From positions 1,736,001-1,800,000 of the forward strand of contig NC_019978.1 of the NCBI RefSeq assembly GCF_000328625.1: a DNA stretch of 64,000 nucleotides, in the 5' to 3' direction. Under the pieces are notes generated by a model. It searched no databases. It saw only the letters and a program-made list of their open reading frames with translations, and was not told the origin of the DNA. This document shows positions 20,217 through 29,148 of this stretch, in pieces. Source of the stretch: Halobacteroides halobius DSM 5150. Its GTDB lineage: Bacteria > Bacillota > Halanaerobiia > Halobacteroidales > Halobacteroidaceae. The position numbers were made by a program, and so were the translations under genes. Numbering within the stretch: the first letter of the stretch is position 1; each line of letters opens with the position of its first letter.

Positions 20217-21257
20217 CTATTGTTCCTCTTCAATGCCCTTTAGTTCATTATGACCAGATAAATCTAACTCCTCAGCATAATGACAAGAAACATAATGTTT
20301 GGAATCACCGACTTGTTTCAACATTGGTTCCTCTATTTTACACTTATCTCTAGCATAAGAACATCGTGGAGCAAGATTACAACCCTGTGGTGGATTAGAT
20401 GGATCCGGTACTGAACCTTCTAATCTAACTCTCTGTCTTGAAGAACGAGGATCACCTTCAGGAATTGATCCTAATAAAGCCTCAGTATAAGGATGAAGTG
20501 GATTTTGATAAATATCATCTACATCAGCAAATTCAACAAGCTTACCAAGATACATGACCATTACCCGATCACTTATATGCTCTACTACACCTAAGTTATG
20601 CGCTATAAATATATAAGTTAACCCCAACTCTTCCTGTAAATCAGACATTAGATTTAAAACTTGTGCTTGCACAGAAACATCTAAAGCAGAAACTGGTTCA
20701 TCACAGATAATAATTTCAGGATCTAAAGCTAATGCTCGAGCAATACCTACCCTCTGCTTTTGACCACCACTGAACTCATGAGGATAACGATTCATCTGAT
20801 AATCACTTAATCCAACCTTCTCTAATAATTCTCTTACTCGTTCAGTTCTTTCTCTTTTAGTTCCAATCTTCTGGACCCTTAAAGGTTCAGCAATTATATC
20901 ACGAACTGACATGCGGGGATCAAGTGAAGAACTAGGATCTTGAAAGATCATCTGAATATCTCTTCTCAGTTTATCTAATTTAGCTGTATCTACATCAAGT
21001 AAATCTATAGCATGACCATCCTTATAATACTTAATACTTCCAGCAGTAGGAGTTGTCAACTTTAAAAGGCACTCTCCTGTAGTAGATTTACCACATCCAC
21101 TTTCTCCAACTAAACCAATAGTTTCTCCCTTTTTAACTGAAAAATTAATACCATCTACAGCTTTTACATGACCAACTACTTTTTTTAGAAGACCTTTACG
21201 AATAGGAAAGTGTTTTTTTAGATTATCAACTTCAAGTATTACATCATTTTCATTCAT
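20217..21257 (-). CDS. Opp/Dpp-family ABC importer ATPase (OppF-like)
   Basis: This is a peptide-family ATPase with Walker A GESGCGKS, signature FSGGQKQR, Walker B IIICDEPVSALD and the C-terminal oligopeptide-type extension with Cys-rich NLAPRCSYARDKC. I place the start at ATG 21257 ([10 protein letters not shown]) because GGAAGGAGAGG lies just before it. An earlier in-frame ATG at 21311 lies inside the upstream gene without its own site. The start overlaps the OppD-like gene by 8 bases. With that ATPase it should form the heterodimeric motor. The context (GH51 next door, LacI-type operators at the operon start) points to arabino-oligosaccharides rather than peptides. Confidence 0.93.
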   Translation of the reverse strand: MNENDVILEVDNLKKHFPIRKGLLKKVVGHVKAVDGINFSVKKGETIGLVGESGCGKSTTGECLLKLTTPTAGSIKYYKDGHAIDLLDVDTAKLDKLRRDIQMIFQDPSSSLDPRMSVRDIIAEPLRVQKIGTKRERTERVRELLEKVGLSDYQMNRYPHEFSGGQKQRVGIARALALDPEIIICDEPVSALDVSVQAQVLNLMSDLQEELGLTYIFIAHNLGVVEHISDRVMVMYLGKLVEFADVDDIYQNPLHPYTEALLGSIPEGDPRSSRQRVRLEGSVPDPSNPPQGCNLAPRCSYARDKCKIEEPMLKQVGDSKHYVSCHYAEELDLSGHNELKGIEEEQ

Positions 21258-22263
21258 ATGATTCCTCTCCTTCCTCTTCAGCCAACCAGCACTTGACTGA
21301 GTGATCTTCATCTACTTTAAAGGTTGGTGGCATCTTTTTTCTACATTTATCTGTTGCCTGGGGACAACGGGGAGCAAAATAACAACCCGCAGGTAACTGA
21401 TTAAGATCAGGTACTGTACCCTCAATTGGAGTTAATCTTTTCTTTCTTCCTACCTTGGGTATAGAAGCTAATAAACCTTTAGTATAAGGATGCTTAGGAT
21501 TATAAAAGATATCATCTACTGGTGCAGTTTCCACTACTTTACCAGTATACATCACCATAATACGGTCTGCTATTTCACCTATTACATCTAAATCATGAGT
21601 AATAAACATAATTGCTGTGTTAAACTCTTCCTGTAGATCCTGCATTAAATCAAGAATCTGAGCCTCTATCGTTACATCTAAAGCGGTAGTTGGTTCATCT
21701 GCAATTAAAAAACTAGGATTACAAGATAAAGCCATAGCAATCATTGCTCTCTGGCGCATTCCACCACTTAATTCATAAGGGTATTCATCGACTCGTTGTT
21801 TTGGGGCTGGAATACCTACTTTAGCAATCATCTCAATAGCTATTTCTCTAGCCTCTTCTTTATCTACATCCTGATGCAGCAGAACAGCCTCCATAATCTG
21901 TGATCCAATAGTATAGACAGGATTTAAAGAAGTCATTGGTTCCTGAAAAATCATAGCCATTTCATTTCCTCGCATACTTCTCATATCACGACTATGAGGA
22001 TTAAGAGAAGTAATATCTACAACTCCATTTTCTGCATAATAATTAATAGTTCCTGATTTAATATAACCTTTTGGTTGAGGAACTAAATTCATCAATGATA
22101 GAGAGGTAATACTTTTTCCGCAACCACTCTCTCCAACAACACCTAATGTTTCACCACGATTTATTTCAAAGTTAACATTATCAACAGCTTTAATAGTCCC
22201 TTCTGCTGTATCAAAATAGGTGCGAAGATTCTTAACCTCTACTAATTTATTGTTACTTTTCAT
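21250..22263 (-). CDS. Opp/Dpp-family ABC importer ATPase (OppD-like)
   Basis: This 337-residue ATPase has Walker A GESGCGKS, signature LSGGMRQR, Walker [13 protein letters not shown] and a C-terminal substrate-class extension with [14 protein letters not shown]. It starts at ATG 22263, 32 bp after the permease gene. It pairs with the product of 20217-21257. Members of this transporter family import oligosaccharides as well as peptides in Thermotoga and related anaerobes (known of the family). Here the substrate is inferred from neighbours. Confidence 0.93.
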   Translation of the reverse strand: MKSNNKLVEVKNLRTYFDTAEGTIKAVDNVNFEINRGETLGVVGESGCGKSITSLSLMNLVPQPKGYIKSGTINYYAENGVVDITSLNPHSRDMRSMRGNEMAMIFQEPMTSLNPVYTIGSQIMEAVLLHQDVDKEEAREIAIEMIAKVGIPAPKQRVDEYPYELSGGMRQRAMIAMALSCNPSFLIADEPTTALDVTIEAQILDLMQDLQEEFNTAIMFITHDLDVIGEIADRIMVMYTGKVVETAPVDDIFYNPKHPYTKGLLASIPKVGRKKRLTPIEGTVPDLNQLPAGCYFAPRCPQATDKCRKKMPPTFKVDEDHSVKCWLAEEEGEESYE

Positions 22264-22295
22264 AAGTCTAAATCCCCCTTTCTTTACTATAAAAT

Positions 22296-23420
22296 TTAAT
22301 GATGTGGATCTGCTGCATCTCTTAAGCCATCTCCTACAAAGTTAAATGCTAATACTGTAACTACCACAAATACAGCTGGTATGAAATACCAAGGATAATC
22401 AGCTAAAGAACGTATATTTTGAGCATTCATTAATAATACTCCCCAACTGATTGCCGGAGGACGTAATCCAAGACCTAAGAAACTTAAAGCAGTCTCACCT
22501 AAAATCATCCCCGGAATTGCTAAAGTTACACTAACTAAAATATAACTCATACAGTTTGGAATCAAATGGCGAAAGATAACTGTACCTCCCTTAGCACCAA
22601 AGGACCTAGCTGCTTTAACATAATCCTCTTCACGTAAAGAGAAAATCTGACCTCTGATTGTTCGGGCTAGACCAACCCAACCAGTAATAGATAAAATAAT
22701 AGTAATAGCAAAATAAGTCTGAATAATTGACCAGTTTGGTGGAAGTGCTGCTGATAAAGCTAACCAGAAAGGAATCTTAGGAATTGCAAGTATAAATTCA
22801 ATTACTCTTTGAATAATATTATCAACTACACCACCAAAATACCCCGAAATACCTCCAATTATAATTCCTAAAACCAAGCTAAGAAAAACTCCTACTAAAC
22901 CAACTGATAACGAAAGTCTAGCGCCATATAAAGTTCGAGAAAATAAGTCCCGTCCTAAACCATCAGTACCAAAGAGAAAAACTTTTCCTTGCTCTGTACC
23001 AAAGAGATGAATATCTGTTTTAAATAATCCTAGAAATTTATACGTATCTCCTTTAGTAAAAAATTCAATAGGATATTTCTTACTTTTATCTTTCTTATAA
23101 ACCATAGATAAAGTTTCTGGATCACGTTTACTTGTAAATCCATAGACAAATGGTCGTTGTAAACCTTCTTCTCCTATAATATGAATCCCGGCTGGAGCAA
23201 TATTCGTAAATTCAGTAAAACGTTTATTAGGATCGTACGGAGAAATGAAACCACAAAATATAGCAAAGGTATACATAAGCAATAATATTCCTATCCCTAA
23301 CATGGCCAGCTTATGCTTCTTAAAATCACGCCAAATTAATTGCCACTGTGAAGCTGGCTTTTTCGGCTCTTCTACTGCAACATTATCTTCACTTACTGCA
23401 ATACTACTCTTTTCTGCCAT
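22296..23420 (-). CDS. Opp/Dpp-family ABC importer permease (DppC-like)
   Basis: This 374-residue permease has a cytoplasmic N-terminal tail, TM1 at about 37-57, then a long extracytoplasmic insertion of about 90 residues before the FGTDGLGRDLFSR motif. The core helices and the EAA-type loop (YVKAARSFGAKGG) follow, ending GDGLRDAADPHH. The TM1-TM2 insertion makes it longer than the usual roughly 300 residues; similar insertions occur in sugar-importing members of this family. It lies 11 bp after the DppB-like gene and forms the channel with it. Confidence 0.92.
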   Translation of the reverse strand: MAEKSSIAVSEDNVAVEEPKKPASQWQLIWRDFKKHKLAMLGIGILLLMYTFAIFCGFISPYDPNKRFTEFTNIAPAGIHIIGEEGLQRPFVYGFTSKRDPETLSMVYKKDKSKKYPIEFFTKGDTYKFLGLFKTDIHLFGTEQGKVFLFGTDGLGRDLFSRTLYGARLSLSVGLVGVFLSLVLGIIIGGISGYFGGVVDNIIQRVIEFILAIPKIPFWLALSAALPPNWSIIQTYFAITIILSITGWVGLARTIRGQIFSLREEDYVKAARSFGAKGGTVIFRHLIPNCMSYILVSVTLAIPGMILGETALSFLGLGLRPPAISWGVLLMNAQNIRSLADYPWYFIPAVFVVVTVLAFNFVGDGLRDAADPHH

Positions 23421-23431
23421 CTTTCTCCCTC

Positions 23432-24415
23432 CTATTCATAACGTATTCTAGGATCAACTATTGCTAATAAAATATCTGAGATTAGTGTCCCAATCACAAC
23501 TAAAGAACTTTGCATCATAATAATTGTACCTGCTAGATACATATCCTGAGATTTAAGAGCATCAAGTAGTTTAGGGCCAACAGTAGGTAGACCTAATACA
23601 ATTCCAGCAATAGTAGCTCCAGAAATAATCCGTGGTAGCATCCAACCGATTGTACTAACAATTGGATTCACAGCTATTCTAGTTACATGTTTTACAATAA
23701 CTACTAATTCAGATAACCCTTTTGCTCTAGCTGTCTGAACATATGCTTTGCGTAATTCATCTAACATTTGTCCTCTCATAACTCGAATAAGTCCAGCCAT
23801 TCCTCCAGTTCCAACAACAACTATTGGTAACCAGATATGCTTTAATAGGTCAATAAATTTACCGAAGGACCAAGGTGCTCCCATATATTCCATCGAAAAG
23901 AGTCCGCTGAGATCTGTATTAAAATACTTAACTCCAATAAACATTAATAATAATGCCAATAAAAAATTAGGAATTGAAAGACCGATAAATCCAACAAAAG
24001 TGAAGATATAATCAAAAACTGAGTACTGGCGTACAGCAGCATAGATACCAATAGGAATTGCTAAACTCCAAGTAAATAAGATAGTGCCTAGTGAAATTAA
24101 GACCGTATAACCAATTCTTTCTTTAATTATCTGGGTCACTGGCACCTCTTGTTTAAAGGACATACCAAAATCTCCACGAGGGAAACCACTAATCCATTTA
24201 AAATACTGCTTGTAGGCAGGTTGACCTAATCCATAACGCTTTTTAAGTGCACTTATTCTTGCATCTGTTACCTCTCCACCAACTCTTTCCATTTCCGCTA
24301 CATAGGTTTCCAAATAACTTCCAGGTGGTAATTTAATCACTAAAAAAGATACAATTGAAATAGCAATTAATAACGGAATAATAGTAATGCATCTTCTAAT
24401 GATGTAATTTAACAA
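23432..24415 (-). CDS. Opp/Dpp-family ABC importer permease (DppB-like)
   Basis: This 327-residue inner-membrane protein has TM1 at about 9-29, the family motif GDFGMSFKQ at about 88-96, five more hydrophobic segments and the EAA-type loop YVQTARAKGLSE. It ends SDILLAIVDPRIRYE. The start is TTG at 24413-24415 behind a strong AGGAGGGG. A 42-bp perfect palindrome separates it from the binding-protein gene upstream. Confidence 0.92.
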   Translation of the reverse strand: MLNYIIRRCITIIPLLIAISIVSFLVIKLPPGSYLETYVAEMERVGGEVTDARISALKKRYGLGQPAYKQYFKWISGFPRGDFGMSFKQEVPVTQIIKERIGYTVLISLGTILFTWSLAIPIGIYAAVRQYSVFDYIFTFVGFIGLSIPNFLLALLLMFIGVKYFNTDLSGLFSMEYMGAPWSFGKFIDLLKHIWLPIVVVGTGGMAGLIRVMRGQMLDELRKAYVQTARAKGLSELVVIVKHVTRIAVNPIVSTIGWMLPRIISGATIAGIVLGLPTVGPKLLDALKSQDMYLAGTIIMMQSSLVVIGTLISDILLAIVDPRIRYE

Positions 24416-24445
24416 TTTAACCCCTCCTTACTAAAAATTTTTAAA

Positions 24446-24487
24446 AGATATTACATGTGCTAAATTAATTTAGCACATGTAATATCT
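24446..24487 (-). other. 42-bp perfect palindrome between binding-protein and permease genes
   Basis: Two exact 21-bp arms (24446-24466 and 24467-24487) meet without a loop, and a U-rich tail follows on the minus strand (TTTAAAAATTTTTAG). It is probably a partial terminator or 3'-end-protecting stem that keeps binding-protein mRNA in excess over permease mRNA, a common arrangement in ABC importer operons. Confidence 0.7.
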
Positions 24488-24505
24488 AAAATTAAATACT
24501 TCTAA

Positions 24506-26536
24506 TTACTCATTTCTTCTCTCTTCATCTTTCCAATAGAACTGTTCCATATAAGCATTTTTGGTAGCTGCTACAGATGGGTTATCTCCGACTTTACGTA
24601 CATTACCAAGCCCTTTATTGGATACCCCTACGTGTCCAGCCATACCAACTGTTCCAATTGATAGAATCTGTTCTGCAACTTTATCTCCAATCTTAGTTAA
24701 AAGTTCTTTCTTCTTCTCTCCACTAACATGAGGTAATTTCTGTCCCCAAGTATACCAATCGATAATCTCTTGAGGTGGTTTTACAGCATTTGCATCTTCA
24801 GGAATATCTCTTACTTTTTCTTCAAATGGATTATAATAAGCTAACCAATTACCCCATTTATAATGAGTAAGATTAGTAGGAGTATACTGATCCCAAGGTG
24901 GTCTAGATCCTGTCATAAACTTAGTTATAACCTGAGTTCTACCATTTCTTTCTCTTTGCCATAAAGTAGCTTCTGCTACTGACTTAAGATTAATCTTAAC
25001 TCCTATACTCTCCCAATAATCACGAACTAATTGAGCTGTATCAACACTTAAAGCTCTACTTGAGTTAGCCGTTACATTAAGCAATAATGTCTTACCATCA
25101 GGTCTATCACGCCAACCATCTCCATTTTTATCAACTAAGCCTATCTTATCAAGCATCTGCTTAGCCTTTTCTGGCTTGAATTGAGCGTAAGAATTAGCCC
25201 ATTCTTCCTTAAAGACAGGCACTGTACCTGGAGTAAATGTTAATTGTCGTGCGGTTCCTTGGCCCATAAATACTAAATCCTTAATCTCTTTTCTATTAAT
25301 AGCTAGAGAAAGAGCTTGGCGAAACTTTTTATTTGATAAAATATCAGCCATTACTTTGTCTCCTACATACTGCTGTTGAAAACTGAAAGTAACTCTACTA
25401 GCCCACAGAGATTTTCCTATCCAAGCATTATATCCACCTGACTCTTCATTTTTCTTTAAAGTCGGATAATCTTTGAGAGATAGGAATGAACTGATATAGT
25501 CAATATTTCCTGCCAGCACCTTTAGCTTACGTGTTTCAGCATCTGGTGTAATAACAGTCTTAATCCTATCAATATAAGGTAATTGGTTACCTTCTGTATC
25601 CACCTTCCAGTAATAAGGGTTACGTTCGTAAATTCTTCCTGTAGGAGTAACCTTCTTGACTACCCAAGCCGAAAGTCTTGGTCTCCCAACAGGCTTAGTT
25701 TCAGTAAAGATTGCTGAATTTCTATTATTAAATAATTGAACCCATGAACCAAAACCTTCTTTTTTAGCTAATTTATCTGCATTAGGATTATACTTAATAT
25801 GATACTTTTTCAAATAATGGGCTGGTACGAAGAAATCCATACCTCGGTACCAATAGCCATTAATCCAATCAATAAATCCATAGTAAGGTGCTGCAAACTT
25901 AAATTCTAAAGTATAATCATCTGCAGCATTTACTTTCATTGGTTCTCCACCTGGTTTTAGCCAAGCAGGGAATATAGGACTAATATCCTTATTTTGCATA
26001 ATATCTTCAAACCAGAACATAAAATCATGAACAGTTAATGGCTCTCCATCTGACCATTTAATTCCCTTGCGTAAATGAAGAGTTAATTTCTTCCCTTTAT
26101 TAGCAAATTCCCAATCTTTAACAAAATTTCCGATAGTTTTTAGATTATTAAAATCTCTATTAAAAGTAAGAGGGGCTTCTGAATTAACATGCCCTGGAAT
26201 ACCAAGACTGTTAGCACTAAACTGTGTTAAATAAATAGTCCCTCCATACTTTCCAATCTCATTTTCTGGCTTAACTACCATTGGATTTTCTGGTAATCTC
26301 TCTTCTAGAGGTGGTAACTTACCTGCCTCTACTAATTTCTTTAACTCTGGAGCCTGGTCTAGCTTGTCAGTATTACTAACTTTATCTTTAGATTGATCTA
26401 CTTGGTTTTGTTTTTCAGCTATATCTTTTTTAGGAGCAGAATTATCTGCCGATTGATTATTTCCTCCACAACCTACAATAGCCAAAGTCAAACTTAGCAT
26501 TAAAACCAATAATATAAGACTTTTTCTTTTAAACAT
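24506..26536 (-). CDS. Opp/Dpp-family substrate-binding lipoprotein, probably for arabino-oligosaccharides
   Basis: This 676-residue family-5 extracellular solute-binding protein has a lipoprotein signal with AIVGCGGN, so Cys23 is the anchor. A low-complexity Asp/Lys/Gln linker (about 25-65) follows, and then the mature domain beginning near KYGGTIYL. The family signature around LHLRKGIKWSDGEPLTVHD is clear. At 676 residues it is longer than typical peptide-binding members (about 540), like the oligosaccharide-binding group. It heads the operon that continues into two permeases, two ATPases and GH51. Two LacI-type palindromes and a consensus promoter lie some 340-450 bp upstream, giving a long leader. 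Confidence 0.9.
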   Translation of the reverse strand: MFKRKSLILLVLMLSLTLAIVGCGGNNQSADNSAPKKDIAEKQNQVDQSKDKVSNTDKLDQAPELKKLVEAGKLPPLEERLPENPMVVKPENEIGKYGGTIYLTQFSANSLGIPGHVNSEAPLTFNRDFNNLKTIGNFVKDWEFANKGKKLTLHLRKGIKWSDGEPLTVHDFMFWFEDIMQNKDISPIFPAWLKPGGEPMKVNAADDYTLEFKFAAPYYGFIDWINGYWYRGMDFFVPAHYLKKYHIKYNPNADKLAKKEGFGSWVQLFNNRNSAIFTETKPVGRPRLSAWVVKKVTPTGRIYERNPYYWKVDTEGNQLPYIDRIKTVITPDAETRKLKVLAGNIDYISSFLSLKDYPTLKKNEESGGYNAWIGKSLWASRVTFSFQQQYVGDKVMADILSNKKFRQALSLAINRKEIKDLVFMGQGTARQLTFTPGTVPVFKEEWANSYAQFKPEKAKQMLDKIGLVDKNGDGWRDRPDGKTLLLNVTANSSRALSVDTAQLVRDYWESIGVKINLKSVAEATLWQRERNGRTQVITKFMTGSRPPWDQYTPTNLTHYKWGNWLAYYNPFEEKVRDIPEDANAVKPPQEIIDWYTWGQKLPHVSGEKKKELLTKIGDKVAEQILSIGTVGMAGHVGVSNKGLGNVRKVGDNPSVAATKNAYMEQFYWKDEERRNE

Positions 26537-26594
26537 TTTCTCCCTCCTCCTATTTTTACTACAACATCTACAAAATTCAACCTAATAAACAACA

Positions 26595-26657
26595 AATACC
26601 CATACTTAAATCATCCCTTTTATAAATGGAACAAAACGGATGTAAGTTATGGGTATT
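26595..26657 (-). promoter_or_regulatory. Hairpin in the leader of the importer operon
   Basis: AATACCCATA (26595-26604) pairs with TATGGGTATT (26648-26657), and the stem is extended by CTTA/TAAG and CATCC/GGATG across a small bulge. It lies about 60 nt before the binding-protein start codon. It could be an attenuator or mRNA stabiliser, and it fits no riboswitch class that I know. Confidence 0.45.
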
Positions 26658-26879
26658 ATAATCTTATAGTCTTATGTTTTTATTTACTAACTTATTATAG
26701 CTTATATAATTACTCTTATAACTTGTATATTATAGATTATTATCAATTATTATTTGGCCGCCTTATTATAACACATCCACTTACGCTTTTCTATATTTTT
26801 TGCAAATAAACTAAAATATATTTAATTTAAAATAATAATTAGTAAATTCCACACCCCCTTGATTATTTTTAAAACATTT

Positions 26880-26897
26880 CTTCTAAACGCTTAGAAA
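26880..26897. promoter_or_regulatory. LacI-family operator, proximal site of importer operon
   Basis: TTCTAAACGCTTAGAA is palindromic around the central CG except for one pair. Its centre is 39 bp from that of the perfect site at 26919-26936. Confidence 0.7.
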
Positions 26898-26918
26898 ATT
26901 ATAAAAAAATAAATTGTA

Positions 26919-26936
26919 TTTCTAAACGTTTAGAAA
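26919..26936. promoter_or_regulatory. LacI-family operator, perfect 18-bp palindrome
   Basis: TTTCTAAACGTTTAGAAA is perfectly symmetric and gives the consensus for this operator family. It begins about 18 bp downstream of the TATAAT at 26955-26960. Confidence 0.78.
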
Positions 26937-26954
26937 TAATCATCAACTATTAAA

Positions 26955-26983
26955 ATTATATAATTTATATTAGTTAATGTCAA
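26955..26983 (-). promoter_or_regulatory. Sigma-A promoter of the importer operon
   Basis: On the minus strand there is TTGACA (26978-26983), a 17-bp spacer and TATAAT (26955-26960), with both boxes at consensus. Transcripts from here would have a leader of about 410 nt. Confidence 0.68.
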
Positions 26984-27017
26984 CCATAAATCAACTAATA
27001 TTCGAAAAATTCTAAAA

Positions 27018-28016
27018 TTAAGTTGATTTTCTTTTAATAAGTTTTGGTATGACTTTTGTATGATATAGCTCTGATTCTTTTTTCTCCATTCTTTCAAATA
27101 ACATATCGATAGCAAGTTTAGACATTTTCTCTTTAGGTAATGCCATAGTAGTCAATTTAGGCCTGACATAAGTAGCTACACTATCATCAAAGCCTATAAC
27201 AGCTATATCTTCAGGTATATTTATCTTTAATTGATTTAATTTATCTATGACTCCTGCTGCCATTACATCATTATAGACAAAAATAGCAGTCAATTCAGGA
27301 TGATTGTTAACCAATTTCTCTGTAAGTTCAAATCCTTGTCTTCTAGAAAAACCACTTCCTAATTTAACATACTCATCATTAAAATCAATATTTGCTTCTT
27401 GTAGTGACCTTTTAAAACCAGCCAATCTTTCTTGAGTTGTCTTACTTTCTTTAACACCAATAAATCCAATTTTAGAATAGCCTTTTTTAAGCAAATGATT
27501 TGTAGCAATTCTTGCACCTTCTAAATCACCTATTGTAACAGTATCAATTCCATCAACTATTCTAGCACCAGCTAACCCAACTATAGGTATCCCTTCTGCA
27601 TTTACTGTTTCAATAAAGTTACTTTCGCTAATTTCCCAAGTTAGGGTTGTAATAATCCCATCAACTCTATTTTCTAATAAATTTTGCATATATAAATCTA
27701 ATCTATCGGCTTTACTTTCTGTATTACAAAGATAAACACTATATCCTTTTTCAAAAGCCATATCTTCAATATATTTCGCCATCTGTGAAAAAAAATTATT
27801 ATCTATTGTTGGAACAATATAAGCCAATGTGTGAGTTTCTTTTCTAGAAAGCGCTCTTGCTATTCTATTTGGTCTATAATTTAATTCTTTAACTGCTTTT
27901 TCAACTCTTTTAGTTAACCTCTCACTAACATTAACCCCAGAATCTTTATTAATAACAGCAGAAACAGTAGCAACTGAAACCCCTGCATTTTCTGCTACAT
28001 CCTTCATAGTAGCCAT
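27018..28016 (-). CDS. LacI-family transcriptional repressor of the arabinan genes
   Basis: This 332-residue protein has an N-terminal helix-turn-helix (ATMKDVAENAGVSVATVSAV) and hinge helix region (RPNRIARALSRK), followed by a periplasmic-binding-type sugar domain (about 60-330). Its gene has a TTGACA/TATAAT promoter with the operator palindrome immediately downstream of the -10, so autoregulation is likely. Five related palindromes occur at abfA, the importer operon, its own gene and the GH43 gene upstream, which defines a probable local regulon. The inducer is likely arabinose or an arabino-oligosaccharide (inference). The other LacI gene in the window recognises a visibly different palindrome. 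Confidence 0.9.
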   Translation of the reverse strand: MATMKDVAENAGVSVATVSAVINKDSGVNVSERLTKRVEKAVKELNYRPNRIARALSRKETHTLAYIVPTIDNNFFSQMAKYIEDMAFEKGYSVYLCNTESKADRLDLYMQNLLENRVDGIITTLTWEISESNFIETVNAEGIPIVGLAGARIVDGIDTVTIGDLEGARIATNHLLKKGYSKIGFIGVKESKTTQERLAGFKRSLQEANIDFNDEYVKLGSGFSRRQGFELTEKLVNNHPELTAIFVYNDVMAAGVIDKLNQLKINIPEDIAVIGFDDSVATYVRPKLTTMALPKEKMSKLAIDMLFERMEKKESELYHTKVIPKLIKRKST

Positions 28017-28047
28017 TTATTGTCCTCCTTACACCTTATTATAATAG

Positions 28048-28065
28048 CTCCTAACCGTTTAGACT
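28048..28065. promoter_or_regulatory. LacI-family operator at its own gene
   Basis: CTCCTAACCGTTTAGACT shares the CTAANCGNTTAG core and abuts the TATAAT at 28066-28071. Confidence 0.7.
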
Positions 28066-28095
28066 ATTATATCTTATAACTACTATTATTGTCAA
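28066..28095 (-). promoter_or_regulatory. Sigma-A promoter of the LacI-family gene
   Basis: TTGACA (28090-28095), an 18-bp spacer ending in ATAAGA and TATAAT (28066-28071) lie on the minus strand. The same TTGACA-N12-ATAAGA-TATAAT-operator layout recurs at 29130-29178. Confidence 0.72.
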
Positions 28096-28117
28096 ACAAT
28101 ATAACAGTGTAATAAAA

Positions 28118-29095
28118 TTACTTTTTCTCTTTATAACCAGGAACTTTAAAGTCTGGTGTTCCATCATCATTCCAGTATAACTGTTGTACTTGGGCATGAC
28201 GATTTGGATCACTAAGTGGGTCTTTACCCTCCAAAAAACCTTTATAAGGTCGCGCATGATAGACAAGAAGATCAGTAATTCCATCTTCTGCTACAGTAAA
28301 AGAGTTATGACCTGGACCATATTCACCATTTTCAACATTTGTTTCAAATACTGGGCGAGGAGTTTTAGTCCATGATTCTGGATCTAATAAATCACTATCT
28401 TCTGCAGCAGTTAAGAGACCCATACAATAATTTTCATCAGTAGCACTAGCTGAATAAGCAACAAATATTTTACCACTTCTTTTAATTACAGCAGGTCCTT
28501 CGTTGACATTAAAACCTCTTCTCTCCCAGTTATACTGGGGGGCAGCTATTTTAACTTGTCTAGTACAAATCGTCCATGGATTGCTCATTTTAGCAATATA
28601 AAGGAATGAATTAATCTCTTTTACATCCTTTTGGGCCCAAATTAAGTATCTATCACCTTGATGTTCAAAAGTTGTTGCATCAAGACTGAAGCTTTCAAAA
28701 TCTAAATTAATCTGCCCTTTTTCTATCCAATCCCCTTCTAAAGGGTTAGAATCAGATGATTCTAAAACATATGGGCGTATTGTAGATGGCCCCTTACCTG
28801 CATCTCCTGCAGCAAAATGGATATACCATTTATCATCAATATAATGTATCTCTGGTGCCCAGATATGAGATCCCATTTTTCCCCCATCATGCTTCCACCA
28901 AATCACTTTCTCATCAGCATCAGCAAGACCTGCAATAGTTTCAGATCTTCTTAAAATAATCCGATCAAAATCAGGGTAAGAACCAGTAAAATAATAATAA
29001 CCATCACTATGTTTATAAATAAATGGATCTGCTCTTTGCTCTATAAGTGGTTTAGGATATTTAATTGGTTTTGATTGCTTTTGTTCTTTAGTCAT
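28118..29095 (-). CDS. Cytoplasmic GH43 exo-alpha-L-arabinofuranosidase/arabinanase
   Basis: This single-domain GH43 protein has no signal peptide. I choose ATG 29093-29095 (MTKEQKQSKP, 325 residues) because AAGGAG directly abuts the ATG at 29104 but lies 9 nt from this one. Numbered from this start, the likely catalytic residues are the base D23 (RADPF), the modulator D139 (SLDATTF) and the acid E199 (NEGPA). The one-domain form with ADPF and WAPEIHY resembles the GH43_26 exo-arabinofuranosidase group. It probably trims arabino-oligosaccharides from one end. It has its own consensus promoter and operator and is followed by the LacI-family gene. Confidence 0.85.
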   Translation of the reverse strand: MTKEQKQSKPIKYPKPLIEQRADPFIYKHSDGYYYFTGSYPDFDRIILRRSETIAGLADADEKVIWWKHDGGKMGSHIWAPEIHYIDDKWYIHFAAGDAGKGPSTIRPYVLESSDSNPLEGDWIEKGQINLDFESFSLDATTFEHQGDRYLIWAQKDVKEINSFLYIAKMSNPWTICTRQVKIAAPQYNWERRGFNVNEGPAVIKRSGKIFVAYSASATDENYCMGLLTAAEDSDLLDPESWTKTPRPVFETNVENGEYGPGHNSFTVAEDGITDLLVYHARPYKGFLEGKDPLSDPNRHAQVQQLYWNDDGTPDFKVPGYKEKK

Positions 29096-29129
29096 CTTCT
29101 TCATCTCCTTTTTCTATTCTCAAATTTTA

Positions 29130-29147
29130 AATCTAATCGATTAGATT
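29130..29147. promoter_or_regulatory. LacI-family operator of the GH43 gene, perfect palindrome
   Basis: AATCTAATCGATTAGATT is perfectly symmetric and shares the CTAANCGNTTAG core. It lies one base downstream of the TATAAT at 29149-29154. Confidence 0.75.
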
Positions 29148-29148
29148 C

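Larger units (their letters stand above)
26537..27017. other. 481-bp gap: promoter, two operators and long structured leader of the importer operon
   Basis: From upstream to downstream on the minus strand it holds a TTGACA/TATAAT promoter (26955-26983), two LacI-type palindromes (26919-26936, 26880-26897), a second TATAAT between them (26898-26903), another at 26765-26770 and a hairpin (26595-26657). I see no open reading frame with a ribosome-binding site. Confidence 0.65.

Noticed and set aside
20217-26536. Peptide importer as the role of the Opp/Dpp genes
   Set aside because: The family is peptide-type by name, but the GH51 gene in the same operon, LacI-type operators, the long binding protein and the permease insertion favour an oligosaccharide; a peptide role is not excluded.
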